24,815 bases of DNA. Origin: CAZLLE01 sp964560425. GTDB taxonomy: Bacteria > Campylobacterota > Campylobacteria > Campylobacterales > QNZT01. Positions 15,497 to 23,019 of the stretch are shown here, piece by piece (the first letter of the stretch is position 1; each line of letters opens with the position of its first letter). Position numbers and translations under genes: made by a program. Below the pieces are notes generated by a model. It was not told the origin of the DNA, made no database searches, and saw only the letters and a program-made list of their open reading frames with translations. Location: assembly GCA_964560425.1 (NCBI GenBank), contig CAZLLE010000048.1:1-24815 (forward strand), in the 5' to 3' direction.

Positions 15497-16457
15497 ATTT
15501 TTTTATAAACTCTAATATTCTACTCTCAAGCCAATACTCAAAACTAAATTTCTTACCACCTACAAATCCAACATGACCACCATGATCATAAACTTCTAAC
15601 TGTATACTATTTGAAAGTTCACTACTTTTTGGGATAACTTCATCATTCATAAATGGGTCATTTCTAGCATGAATTATTAAAGTTTTAGTTTTTATATCTT
15701 TTAGAAACTGTTTTGAACTTGATTTTTGATAATAATCTTTTGCATTTTTAAAGCCATGTATAGGAGCCGTATAAGCTTCATCAAACTCCCAAAATGTCTT
15801 TAGTTTTTGTATATTTTCACGCTTTAAACCTATCAATGACTCCATATCAAATTGACTATATTTCACCTCTAACTGTTTTTTCAAAGAGTGCATAAGACGA
15901 TATTGATATATTTTTGAAAATCCTCTATTTATACTATTTGCTGATGATTCCAACTGCATAGGTGCTGAAACTGCTACAGCAAAAAGTAGAGGTGAATCTT
16001 CACCCCACTCTCCCAAAAGTTTTAATAACATATTACCACCCAATGAATACCCTATAGCTATAAGTGGATTTGTAGGAAACTTCTTTTTTAGATATAAAAT
16101 CCAACTTTTTGCATCTTCTGTATCACCACTATGATAAGAACGGGGCAGTCTATTTGGTATATTAGAACATCCTCGAAAGTGCATCAAAACTACACTATAA
16201 CCTACCCGATCAAACTGATCCATAGCTCTTTGAATATAGGGAGAGTTAAAAGAACCAGCAAGACCATGAAAAAGTATAATAATAGGTTGATTACTGTTGA
16301 GTTTTGGCTTTTTATGCCAAACACACTCAACCTCATCACCATCATACAACTCAAATATCTCTCTCTCAACTTTTAACTCCCCTACACTACTAAAGAGTGT
16401 AGGAAATATAGTTTGTAAATGTCCATTTTTTAAAAAGGGAGAAGGGGTAAACTTCAT
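15480..16457 (-). CDS. YheT-like alpha/beta hydrolase
   Basis: A 325-residue cytoplasmic alpha/beta hydrolase. The opening FLKNGHLQTIFPTLF is typical of the YheT/ABHD1-3 group. The oxyanion region is LFHGLAGSF, the nucleophile is S138 in GYSLGG, the acid is probably the Asp of HARNDPFM, and the His is in DHGGHVGFVGG. Substrate unknown; esterase or lipase-like activity is inferred. Its ATG shares one base with the stop of the DUF3570 gene (TAATG), so it is the last gene of the tlpA operon. It converges with the potassium channel gene and overlaps it by 17 bases. Confidence 0.88.
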   Translation of the reverse strand: MKFTPSPFLKNGHLQTIFPTLFSSVGELKVEREIFELYDGDEVECVWHKKPKLNSNQPIIILFHGLAGSFNSPYIQRAMDQFDRVGYSVVLMHFRGCSNIPNRLPRSYHSGDTEDAKSWILYLKKKFPTNPLIAIGYSLGGNMLLKLLGEWGEDSPLLFAVAVSAPMQLESSANSINRGFSKIYQYRLMHSLKKQLEVKYSQFDMESLIGLKRENIQKLKTFWEFDEAYTAPIHGFKNAKDYYQKSSSKQFLKDIKTKTLIIHARNDPFMNDEVIPKSSELSNSIQLEVYDHGGHVGFVGGKKFSFEYWLESRILEFIKKSNEQI

Positions 16458-17596
16458 TAATAAAAGTACTTAGCTCCAATAGTGTAATAGATAGAATTAA
16501 ACCAATCAGGTTGATCATAATATACAACAGCACTATTAATTGAAATTTTTTTACTAAGCTTATAATCTGTACTTAACTTATAATTGATAGAACTCAAATC
16601 ACTCATACGCCTATCACTAGACGCATATTTTTCAGAAGTAAAATAGTCCATATTCTCACTATAAAATTCAGCTTCACTTTGCGTATAATAGCGTATTCCA
16701 GAACCAAAACTCCATTTATCATCTAGATCATAATTTAATTCAAGAGCTAGAGTATGTGAAGATATCTCCCAATCATCACTATAATAACGATAATCACCAA
16801 TAGCACTCAATCTATCACTAAAAGCTTTTGTATATTGCAATGTAGCCCCATAAGATACTCTTGTATCCGGTTTTCTCTCTGCTTCTATTAATGGCGATGT
16901 AGAGAAATTTCTTACTATATTCATATATGGATTACCCAAATATCCATCTTCTAAACTATAAAAAACAGATGTTTTAAATAGAGAAGTTTTATCAATAATT
17001 TGAGTAAAACCAATTTCACCACTTATAACATCAATATCAAAAGATTTACTAGCTCCACTCTCACTATCACACTGAGGATTACCATGACAAGGAATGAGAA
17101 CACTATTTTTTTGATATGCTCCACCTATTGTAATAGATCTATTTTTGCTACTATCTAAATAGTGCAAATACTCCGAAGATATCTCAAGCGATCTATAATC
17201 ACTCTCATCTGAACTACTAATACCAACTAACAGTTCATCACGAGATGCAAATCTTTTTGTGCCACTTAAAGAGACAAATTTTCGAACATCATCATAATCT
17301 ATATCACCATAAGCGACACTATTAGAAGTTGTAACTCCACGAGATCCAGCTGATGCACCACTTACAGAGTCATAAAAAGTTGGAGATGCCCCACTAATAC
17401 TATCCACACCAAAAGATAGATTAAAAGAGTAATCAGCACCAATATCTTTGTTTATTCCAAAAATAGGTGAAAAAACTGTTGATCTTCCACTATCTTCATC
17501 ATATCCCAAAAACTGAACACTTACATAATCTTCAGCATGAATAGCAGAGATAGATAGTGCTAGAGCTGTTAAAATTGATAATTTTTTTAGTTGCAT
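16457..17596 (-). CDS. DUF3570 outer-membrane beta-barrel protein
   Basis: About 379 residues with a signal peptide ending AIHA. The mature part is a run of alternating amphipathic strands rich in Tyr, Ser and Asp, ending in an aromatic residue (AKYFY), as outer-membrane barrels do. VSVQFLGYDEDSGRSTVFSP and the SFGVDSISGASPTFYDSVSG stretch are DUF3570 signatures. The ATG at 17596 has GGAGG seven bases before it; the GTG at 17602 falls in the spacer and is less likely. The start lies within the end of the DUF4266 gene (10-base overlap). The pairing with DUF4266 and a thioredoxin suggests an export or redox role, not demonstrated here. Confidence 0.85.
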   Translation of the reverse strand: MQLKKLSILTALALSISAIHAEDYVSVQFLGYDEDSGRSTVFSPIFGINKDIGADYSFNLSFGVDSISGASPTFYDSVSGASAGSRGVTTSNSVAYGDIDYDDVRKFVSLSGTKRFASRDELLVGISSSDESDYRSLEISSEYLHYLDSSKNRSITIGGAYQKNSVLIPCHGNPQCDSESGASKSFDIDVISGEIGFTQIIDKTSLFKTSVFYSLEDGYLGNPYMNIVRNFSTSPLIEAERKPDTRVSYGATLQYTKAFSDRLSAIGDYRYYSDDWEISSHTLALELNYDLDDKWSFGSGIRYYTQSEAEFYSENMDYFTSEKYASSDRRMSDLSSINYKLSTDYKLSKKISINSAVVYYDQPDWFNSIYYTIGAKYFY

Positions 17597-17805
17597 CCAC
17601 ACCCTCCTCCAGCTACACCACCGCCACCTTTTGTAGCCTCTTTGGAGAAGTAGACATGTTTCTCAAATTTGCTCAAAAGAGAGTTACCCAAATTACTCTG
17701 CATACTATCTTTTGCAAGAGTCCCTTTTTCCCAAGACTTGACATTTTTGATACTACAGCCACCCATAATCAAAGAGGAGAACAAAATAAAAATTATATAT
17801 TGCAT
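17587..17805 (-). CDS. DUF4266 small lipoprotein with Gly/Cys tail
   Basis: A 72-residue protein. A short signal with a lipobox-like MGGC places the lipidated Cys at residue 17. The middle has VKSWEKGTLAKDSM and LLSKFEKHVYFSKEA, both typical of DUF4266. The end is a run of glycines with two cysteines, GGGGVAGGGCGCN. The C-terminal CGC could bind metal, be oxidised by the neighbouring thioredoxin, or be modified; none of this is proven. It starts 3 bases after tlpA and overlaps the barrel gene, with GGAGTAGGGA as ribosome-binding site, so all three are made together. Confidence 0.88.
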   Translation of the reverse strand: MQYIIFILFSSLIMGGCSIKNVKSWEKGTLAKDSMQSNLGNSLLSKFEKHVYFSKEATKGGGGVAGGGCGCN

Positions 17806-17808
17806 TCC

Positions 17809-18255
17809 CTACTCCAAAGAGTTTATAATAGACTCGATCTGTTTATCAATATGATTTTTTGCTCCAAAAATCACATCAGCAACTCTTTCATCCTTGATTA
17901 TATAGACCGCAGGCATACCAATAGGATCAAATAGTTTAATAATTGCACCTGTTGGATCATCTACTACTCTAAATTGTAGATTCATCTCTCTTTGAAATGC
18001 TTTTCCTTTACTTAAACTCTCATCAGCATCAATACCTACTACTTCAACAAAATCACTATCAAGTCTATTATTGAGTTGGGAGATTAGAGGAAGTTCTTTT
18101 TTACATGAACCACACCATGAAGCAAAGAAATCAATAACATAAACTTTATTTGATTGAAGATTTAATTTTTGAACTATTTGAGAATCTAAACTATCACCTT
18201 TTTGATAGGCAAAAAGTAGAGAACTTAACATAAGAAGAGTAGCAATAAAACGCAT
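17809..18255 (-). CDS. TlpA/ResA-like periplasmic thioredoxin
   Basis: A 148-residue exported thioredoxin-fold protein: signal peptide 1-16, the active site W47-C48-G-S-C51-K in DFFASWCGSCKKELP, and a cis-proline segment GMPAVYII. It should be a periplasmic thiol-disulfide oxidoreductase. As first gene of an operon with the Cys-tailed DUF4266 lipoprotein and the DUF3570 barrel, a likely substrate is the CGC tail of DUF4266 (inference). An AAAAAAGGA ribosome-binding site precedes the ATG. FAD:protein FMN transferase genes, which I recall beside this gene set elsewhere, are not present here. Confidence 0.9.
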   Translation of the reverse strand: MRFIATLLMLSSLLFAYQKGDSLDSQIVQKLNLQSNKVYVIDFFASWCGSCKKELPLISQLNNRLDSDFVEVVGIDADESLSKGKAFQREMNLQFRVVDDPTGAIIKLFDPIGMPAVYIIKDERVADVIFGAKNHIDKQIESIINSLE

Positions 18256-18283
18256 AATTTTTTCCTTTTTTTTATTAGATTTT

Positions 18284-18289
18284 ATTATA
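18284..18289 (-). promoter_or_regulatory. -10 element of the tlpA operon
   Basis: On the minus strand TATAAT is found 28 bases before the tlpA ATG, in the 71-base gap after aroC. A -35 is not obvious. Confidence 0.5.
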
Positions 18290-18326
18290 CTCTTCTTTGA
18301 TTAATGATAGTAATTTATAGTTTAAA

Positions 18327-19400
18327 TCAGTTATAAACTCTCTTAATGTTTTTCATATTTGAAGCTAAATTTAACAAAAGCATATCTGCAACAACCAACG
18401 CAGCCATAGACTCTGCTACTATAGATCCCCTAATTGCCACACATGGATCATGACGACCTTTTAGTTCACATATTACTTCACTATTTGTTATATCTACACT
18501 CTTTTGAGCTTGAAAAATAGAGGGAGTTGGCTTAAAATAGACTTTAAGATCAATATCATCACCATTACTAATACCGCCCAAAATACCACCACTATGATTT
18601 GATAAAAAACCTTTGGAATCTATTTGATCATTATTTTGTGAACCCTTAAGCTTAGAAGAGAGATTACCCTCACCTATTTCAATACCTTTGACAGCATTAA
18701 TACTCATCATAGCATCAGCAAGTCTTGCATCTAATTTATTATAGATAGGCTCACCCAATCCAATTGGTGAATTTATAATTTTGATATAAGCTACACCACC
18801 TACAGAATCATGCACCTTTTTGGCTCTCAAAATTGCCTCTTTTTGGCTCTCCTCTACTACTCTATCTAAGCTATATATTTCACTATTTTTGACATAATCA
18901 AAATCAATAGATTGAGCCTCAATACCATCAATCGCAAAAACACCACTTTTGACTTCAACACCAAGTTCTTTAATCATCAATTTTGCAATAGCTCCAGCAG
19001 CAACTCTAGCAGCCGTCTCTCTTGCACTACTTCGTCCACCACCTCTATAATCACGGATACCATACTTATGAAAATAGGTAAAATCAGCATGTCCAGGGCG
19101 AAATATATCTTTGATATTTCCATAATCTCTACTCTTTTGATTAGTATTAAAAATAATCATAGCAATAGGAGTACCCGTACTAATTCCCTCAAAAACACCA
19201 CTCAAAATCTCTACTTTATCACCCTCTTTTCGAGCTGTGGCAAACTCATTTTGACCAGGTTTTCTACGATCTAGTTCAGATTGAATAAACTCTTCATCAA
19301 TCTTAAGACCCGCAGGCACACCATCAACAACACAACCTAATGCTTTGCCATGCGACTCACCAAAAGTTGTAAAAATAAACTTTTTACCAAAACTATTCAA
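18327..19400 (-). CDS. aroC: Chorismate synthase
   Basis: Makes chorismate from 5-enolpyruvylshikimate-3-phosphate using reduced FMN, the last shikimate-pathway step. At 357 residues it has normal length. Family motifs: FGESHGKALGCVVDGVPAG near the start, RPGHADFTYFHKYGIRDYRGGGRSSARETAARVAAGA, and toward the end NHSGGILGGISNGDDI and GRHDPCVAIR. The start is a TTG that overlaps the rnc stop (TTGA), with AAGGATC as ribosome-binding site inside the rnc end; the TTG puts the FGKKF block at the usual position. Confidence 0.95.
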   Translation of the reverse strand: MNSFGKKFIFTTFGESHGKALGCVVDGVPAGLKIDEEFIQSELDRRKPGQNEFATARKEGDKVEILSGVFEGISTGTPIAMIIFNTNQKSRDYGNIKDIFRPGHADFTYFHKYGIRDYRGGGRSSARETAARVAAGAIAKLMIKELGVEVKSGVFAIDGIEAQSIDFDYVKNSEIYSLDRVVEESQKEAILRAKKVHDSVGGVAYIKIINSPIGLGEPIYNKLDARLADAMMSINAVKGIEIGEGNLSSKLKGSQNNDQIDSKGFLSNHSGGILGGISNGDDIDLKVYFKPTPSIFQAQKSVDITNSEVICELKGRHDPCVAIRGSIVAESMAALVVADMLLLNLASNMKNIKRVYN

Positions 19401-20077
19401 CAGTGATCCTTTTGTAATTTTTCCAATGCCAATCTTGCACTCTCTTGTTGTGCCTCTTTCTTACTTTTACCTTTTGCTCTTGAAAGTTCATCACCATTTA
19501 CTCTAACCATAACTTCAAACTCCTTTTGATGATCTGGTCCTGATGAGCCAACTACAATATATTCAGGAGTTACACCCATATGTGCTTGAGTTAGCTCTTG
19601 AAGAGTGGTTTTGAAATCTCTAAAAATACTCTCCAAATCTATTTTTGGATACTCTCGCTCAAGAAGTTTAAGTGAAATATCTTGTGCTACTTGCAGACCA
19701 CTCTCCAAATAGATAGCACCAATCAAAGCTTCAAATGCATTTGAACAGATAGAAGATTTTGTACGACCATGATTATTCTCTTCAGCAATTGATATAAAAA
19801 TATATTTTCCAAGATCAATAGAGTTTGCTAGTTTTTTAAACCCCTTCTCATTTACTAAAGATGCTCTCAATTTAGAAAGCTCTCCCTCACTCACATTTGG
19901 AAACTTATCAAATAGATACTCTCCAATAATTAGATCCAAAACAGCATCCCCAAGAAACTCTAATCTCTCATTATTATAGGGCTTTTTACAACTTTTATGA
20001 GTAAGTGCCTCCAAAATAAGGCGTTCATTTTTAAATTTATATCCTAACTCTTTTTCTAATCCATAAAACTCTTTCAT
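19397..20077 (-). CDS. rnc: Ribonuclease III
   Basis: Cleaves double-stranded RNA in rRNA and mRNA processing; 226 residues. The signature NERLEFLGDAVLDL (36-49) contains the metal ligands E40 and D44. The second acidic site reads SNAFEALIGAIYLE: E115 (E. coli E117) is present, but N112 takes the place of the usual Asp (E. coli D114). A double-stranded RNA-binding domain follows (about 152-224; FKTTLQELTQ to KKEAQQESARLALEKL). GGAG lies before the ATG. It is coupled to aroC downstream. In Campylobacter rnhA lies just upstream; here it is absent. Confidence 0.94.
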   Translation of the reverse strand: MKEFYGLEKELGYKFKNERLILEALTHKSCKKPYNNERLEFLGDAVLDLIIGEYLFDKFPNVSEGELSKLRASLVNEKGFKKLANSIDLGKYIFISIAEENNHGRTKSSICSNAFEALIGAIYLESGLQVAQDISLKLLEREYPKIDLESIFRDFKTTLQELTQAHMGVTPEYIVVGSSGPDHQKEFEVMVRVNGDELSRAKGKSKKEAQQESARLALEKLQKDHC

Positions 20078-20180
20078 TAATTCTCCAATTTTTTAGAGTT
20101 CTTTCAAAATCATATCTATTAAAAAGGATTTGGAAAAAGCTCTTTTAATTACTCTTTATCATTCTAACATATTATAATGC

Positions 20181-21221
20181 TTAAATAAAAGATCCTTGTT
20201 CATATCTTTTACTAATTAAAACAGTTTCAATCTCTACAGTGTCAATTTGCTGACATTTTGGACATCTATAAAAGTAGAGAGGAAAAACATTTTTGCATTT
20301 TGAACAGACATAAGAGAAGCTTAAATCTGCACTATTATCATGTTGTGCTTTTAATTTGATAAGTACATTAAGCTCAAATATATCACTACTTTGAGCATCA
20401 TCTATTTCACCTTTAGCACTAAAAATTTCAGCAAGTATTTTATGATCTTTTAGAGCATCCTCTCCAAAACGATCTATTCTTGTAATCCAAACTAAATCTA
20501 TTAAGTTTTTAAAATTAAAATCTTTAAGAAGATCATTATCCATTTTTAAATTATAACTCTTTAAAAACTCAAATATTTTTCTCTGAACAATCTTTTTATC
20601 AAGACCTAAATCTATTAAATTTTCAACTTTTTTCTCATTTGATAGAGATTTATCATGAATTATACTCAAAGTCTTAAAATATATTCTCTTATCTCCAATG
20701 TTTGAGCCTTGTTCATGAAGAGTATCCAAAACTTCTATTGCTTTTTCATACTCTCTTAGATTTTCATAAATCATAGATAAATAAGTAAGTGCCTCTTTAT
20801 TTTTTGGAAATAGTTTTAAAGATGTTAATAAAATTTCCCTAGATTTTTGTAAAAAACCAGCTTTATGGTAAGTTTTACCAAGTAGAGTCAAGATATCTTG
20901 TCTCATTTTGGGTTCAGAAATACTCTTTAAGATTGCCAAATATATCTCAATAGCTTTCTCATATTCACCACTTTTTTCAAATGTAAGAGCCATTAATATA
21001 GCTGATTCTGTAGGAAGATCTTTTTTTTGGATCATCTCTTTGTAGTCATTAAAACTATCATATTGATCAAATTTTTTAACAAATTTCTTTACACTACCAT
21101 CCTCTTCATGAGTCTTAAAAATTCCCCACCAATAGCTACTAATAGAGAGAATAAATATAAGTGCAAATAGAATAATAAGCCCATAAATAGGGTCACGATA
21201 GTCTAATGATAGAAGATCCAC
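20181..21221 (-). CDS. LapB-like TPR protein with C-terminal zinc ribbon
   Basis: A 346-residue protein with one N-terminal membrane helix (about 12-32), at least three TPR units (about 65-175; for example AILMALTFEKSGEYEKAIEIY and ALTYLSMIYENLREYEKAIEVL), and a C-terminal four-cysteine ribbon C306-x2-C309...C320-x2-C323. This is the LapB/YciM layout, in which the rubredoxin-like ribbon packs on the TPRs; LapB regulates LPS synthesis through LpxC turnover in E. coli. In Campylobacter a TPR gene holds this position before rnhA-rnc-aroC, so orthology with enteric LapB is plausible but unproven. The start is GTG. An extended -10 lies upstream. Confidence 0.78.
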   Translation of the reverse strand: MDLLSLDYRDPIYGLIILFALIFILSISSYWWGIFKTHEEDGSVKKFVKKFDQYDSFNDYKEMIQKKDLPTESAILMALTFEKSGEYEKAIEIYLAILKSISEPKMRQDILTLLGKTYHKAGFLQKSREILLTSLKLFPKNKEALTYLSMIYENLREYEKAIEVLDTLHEQGSNIGDKRIYFKTLSIIHDKSLSNEKKVENLIDLGLDKKIVQRKIFEFLKSYNLKMDNDLLKDFNFKNLIDLVWITRIDRFGEDALKDHKILAEIFSAKGEIDDAQSSDIFELNVLIKLKAQHDNSADLSFSYVCSKCKNVFPLYFYRCPKCQQIDTVEIETVLISKRYEQGSFI

Positions 21222-21250
21222 AATAAATATACCTATTTTGTTTTAGAAGG

Positions 21251-21259
21251 ATTATATCA
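21251..21259 (-). promoter_or_regulatory. Extended -10 promoter of the LapB-like gene
   Basis: The minus strand reads TGATATAAT, a consensus extended -10, about 30 bases before the GTG start. A loose -35 (TGTAAA) lies 17 bases further up, touching the hairpin that follows glnK. Confidence 0.55.
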
Positions 21260-21276
21260 GAAGTTGTAGAAAGTTT

Positions 21277-21306
21277 ACATGAGCTTTTAGAAGCTCATGT
21301 TTTTTT
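21277..21306. terminator. Perfect 10-bp hairpin after glnK
   Basis: ACATGAGCTT (21277-21286) and AAGCTCATGT (21291-21300) pair perfectly around the loop TTAG. It lies 27 bases after the glnK stop, where an amtB-glnK terminator is expected. The T-run (21301-21306) is on the plus-strand side, so in the glnK direction the stem is followed only by AAACTTT. It is a good terminator for plus-strand RNA and at best a weak one for glnK. Confidence 0.6.
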
Positions 21307-21326
21307 AAAAAAATATTAAGATTAGA

Positions 21327-21665
21327 CTATAAAGCCTCTTCATCCTCTTCACCAGTTCTAATTCTTAGAGTTTTTTCGATTGTAGATACAAAAACCTTTC
21401 CATCTCCAATTTTTCCCGTTTTTGCAGCAGTTGCAATTGCATTGACTGCCGTATCTACGAAACCTTCTGAAACAACAATTTCAATTTTTACTTTTGGTAA
21501 AAAATCTACTACATACTCTGCCCCACGATATAGTTCTGTATGACCTTGTTGTCTACCATATCCTTTTACTTCAGATACCGTCATACCCTCTATTTGGGCT
21601 GCTACAAGTGCCTCTTTTACATCATCCAATTTAAATGGTTTGATAATTGCTTCAATTTTTTTCAT
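21327..21665 (-). CDS. glnK: PII nitrogen regulatory protein GlnK
   Basis: A 112-residue PII protein, trimeric sensor of ATP/ADP and 2-oxoglutarate. KPFKLDDVKEAL, the T-loop GYGRQQGHTELYRGAEY with Tyr51 (the uridylylation position), the PKVKIEIVV strand and the GKIGDGKVFV nucleotide loop are all intact. Its location 22 bases behind amtB marks it as GlnK, which plugs the ammonium channel under nitrogen sufficiency. A strong AGGAAAGGGA site precedes the ATG. Whether Tyr51 is modified depends on GlnD, not visible here. Confidence 0.95.
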   Translation of the reverse strand: MKKIEAIIKPFKLDDVKEALVAAQIEGMTVSEVKGYGRQQGHTELYRGAEYVVDFLPKVKIEIVVSEGFVDTAVNAIATAAKTGKIGDGKVFVSTIEKTLRIRTGEEDEEAL

Positions 21666-21687
21666 ACTATATTCCCTTTCCTACTTA

Positions 21688-22950
21688 TTATAGATTCATC
21701 GCTTTTTCACTATGAACACTCTCATCAAGACCTTTTTGCTCTGTCTCTTCATCTACTCTACCACCACCAGTAACAAGTGAAGCGATAAAATATACTATAG
21801 ATGTCATGATACCACTATAAACAATAGTTAACAAAATAGCTTTTAATTGAGCTATTAGTTGTGAACCCATATCGTAATTTTCTGGCATTGCATAAGACGC
21901 GATAAAGATAGCTGTTGCAATTGAACCCCAAATACCAACCAAACCATGAACCCAAAATGCGTCCAATGAATCATCTACTTTGAATATACTTTTTAGTTTA
22001 GCAACACCAATAAAACCAATAATACCACCAACTAAACCAATAATAAGAGCACCAGCTACATCCGCACTACCAGAAGCAGGAGTAATTGCAACTAATCCAG
22101 CTACAGCACCAGATGCACCACCTACAAGAGTAGGTTTTTTATAAACAAACCACTCAGCAATCAACCATCCAATAACACCAAGAGAGGCTGCAACATTTGT
22201 GACCAAAAATGCACTAGCTGCCGTACCATCTGCCGCTACTTCACTACCAGCATTAAATCCGAACCAACCAAACCATAATAAGGCAGCACCAAGAACAACA
22301 AAAATTGGTGAAAAAGGTTTAATAGCAGCTTTGCCATAATCTCTTCTTTTACCAAGAAGCATAGCAACTACAAAACCAGCCACACCTGCATTGATATGAA
22401 CAACTGTACCACCAGCAAAATCCATTTCACCAAAATTTAGAGTAGTACCACCACCCCATGCCCAGTGAGTAACAGGAGCATATACAACCAAAATCCATAA
22501 TGCTGCAAATACTACATAAGTTGAAAATTTAATTCTCTCAATCATAGAACCACTAGCAATAGCAACAGCGATAGCTGCAAATGTACCTTGAAATGCTACA
22601 AATAAAAGCTCAGGAATAGTTCCACTCAACGAATCAGTATCAATTCCACTAAGCATAATCTTACCAGTACCAATCATATCACCATCACCAAATGCAATAC
22701 TATAACCAGCAATAACCCACACAAGTGTACCAACAGCATAAGCGATCAAACTCATACCCATAGTATTAAGTACATTTTTACTTCTTGTCAAACCGCCATA
22801 AAAAAGTGCCAAACCAGCAGGTGTCATAAGCATTACAAGTGCCGTAGCAACAATCATCCAAGCAGTATCTCCACTATTCAATACAGCATCATCTGCAAGT
22901 AAAGAGGCAGGAAATAGAGCAGCTAAACCCATCCTAAATAGATATTTCAT
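21688..22950 (-). CDS. amtB: Ammonium transporter
   Basis: A 420-residue Amt/Rh channel. A cleavable N-terminal signal-like helix (1-19) is followed by about 11 membrane helices. Visible family features: TPAGLALFYGGLTRSKNVLN in the first helix pair; FQGTFAAIAVAIASG with the pore Phe; the pore His in VTHWAWGGG and the second in DAFWVHGLVGIWG; and FNAGSEVAADGTAA. The short cytoplasmic tail ends in ESVHSEKAMNL. TAGGAGAG precedes the ATG. It forms an operon with glnK. No sigma-54 promoter could be recognised in the 69-base upstream gap. Confidence 0.95.
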   Translation of the reverse strand: MKYLFRMGLAALFPASLLADDAVLNSGDTAWMIVATALVMLMTPAGLALFYGGLTRSKNVLNTMGMSLIAYAVGTLVWVIAGYSIAFGDGDMIGTGKIMLSGIDTDSLSGTIPELLFVAFQGTFAAIAVAIASGSMIERIKFSTYVVFAALWILVVYAPVTHWAWGGGTTLNFGEMDFAGGTVVHINAGVAGFVVAMLLGKRRDYGKAAIKPFSPIFVVLGAALLWFGWFGFNAGSEVAADGTAASAFLVTNVAASLGVIGWLIAEWFVYKKPTLVGGASGAVAGLVAITPASGSADVAGALIIGLVGGIIGFIGVAKLKSIFKVDDSLDAFWVHGLVGIWGSIATAIFIASYAMPENYDMGSQLIAQLKAILLTIVYSGIMTSIVYFIASLVTGGGRVDEETEQKGLDESVHSEKAMNL

Positions 22951-23019
22951 ATATCTCTCCTAAAAATATTTATGGAGAAATGATAACATTTATTTATATG
23001 AGTGGTTAAAAAAAACTGA

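Noticed and set aside
17597..17602. GTG start for the DUF3570 gene
   Set aside because: GTG would sit too close to the GGAGG site; the ATG at 17596 has proper spacing.
18912..19274. 120-codon plus-strand frame inside aroC
   Set aside because: Ser/Asn/Thr-rich antisense product of a well-conserved gene.
22951..23019. Sigma-54 promoter ahead of amtB
   Set aside because: No TGGC-N-TTGC type pair could be found in the gap.
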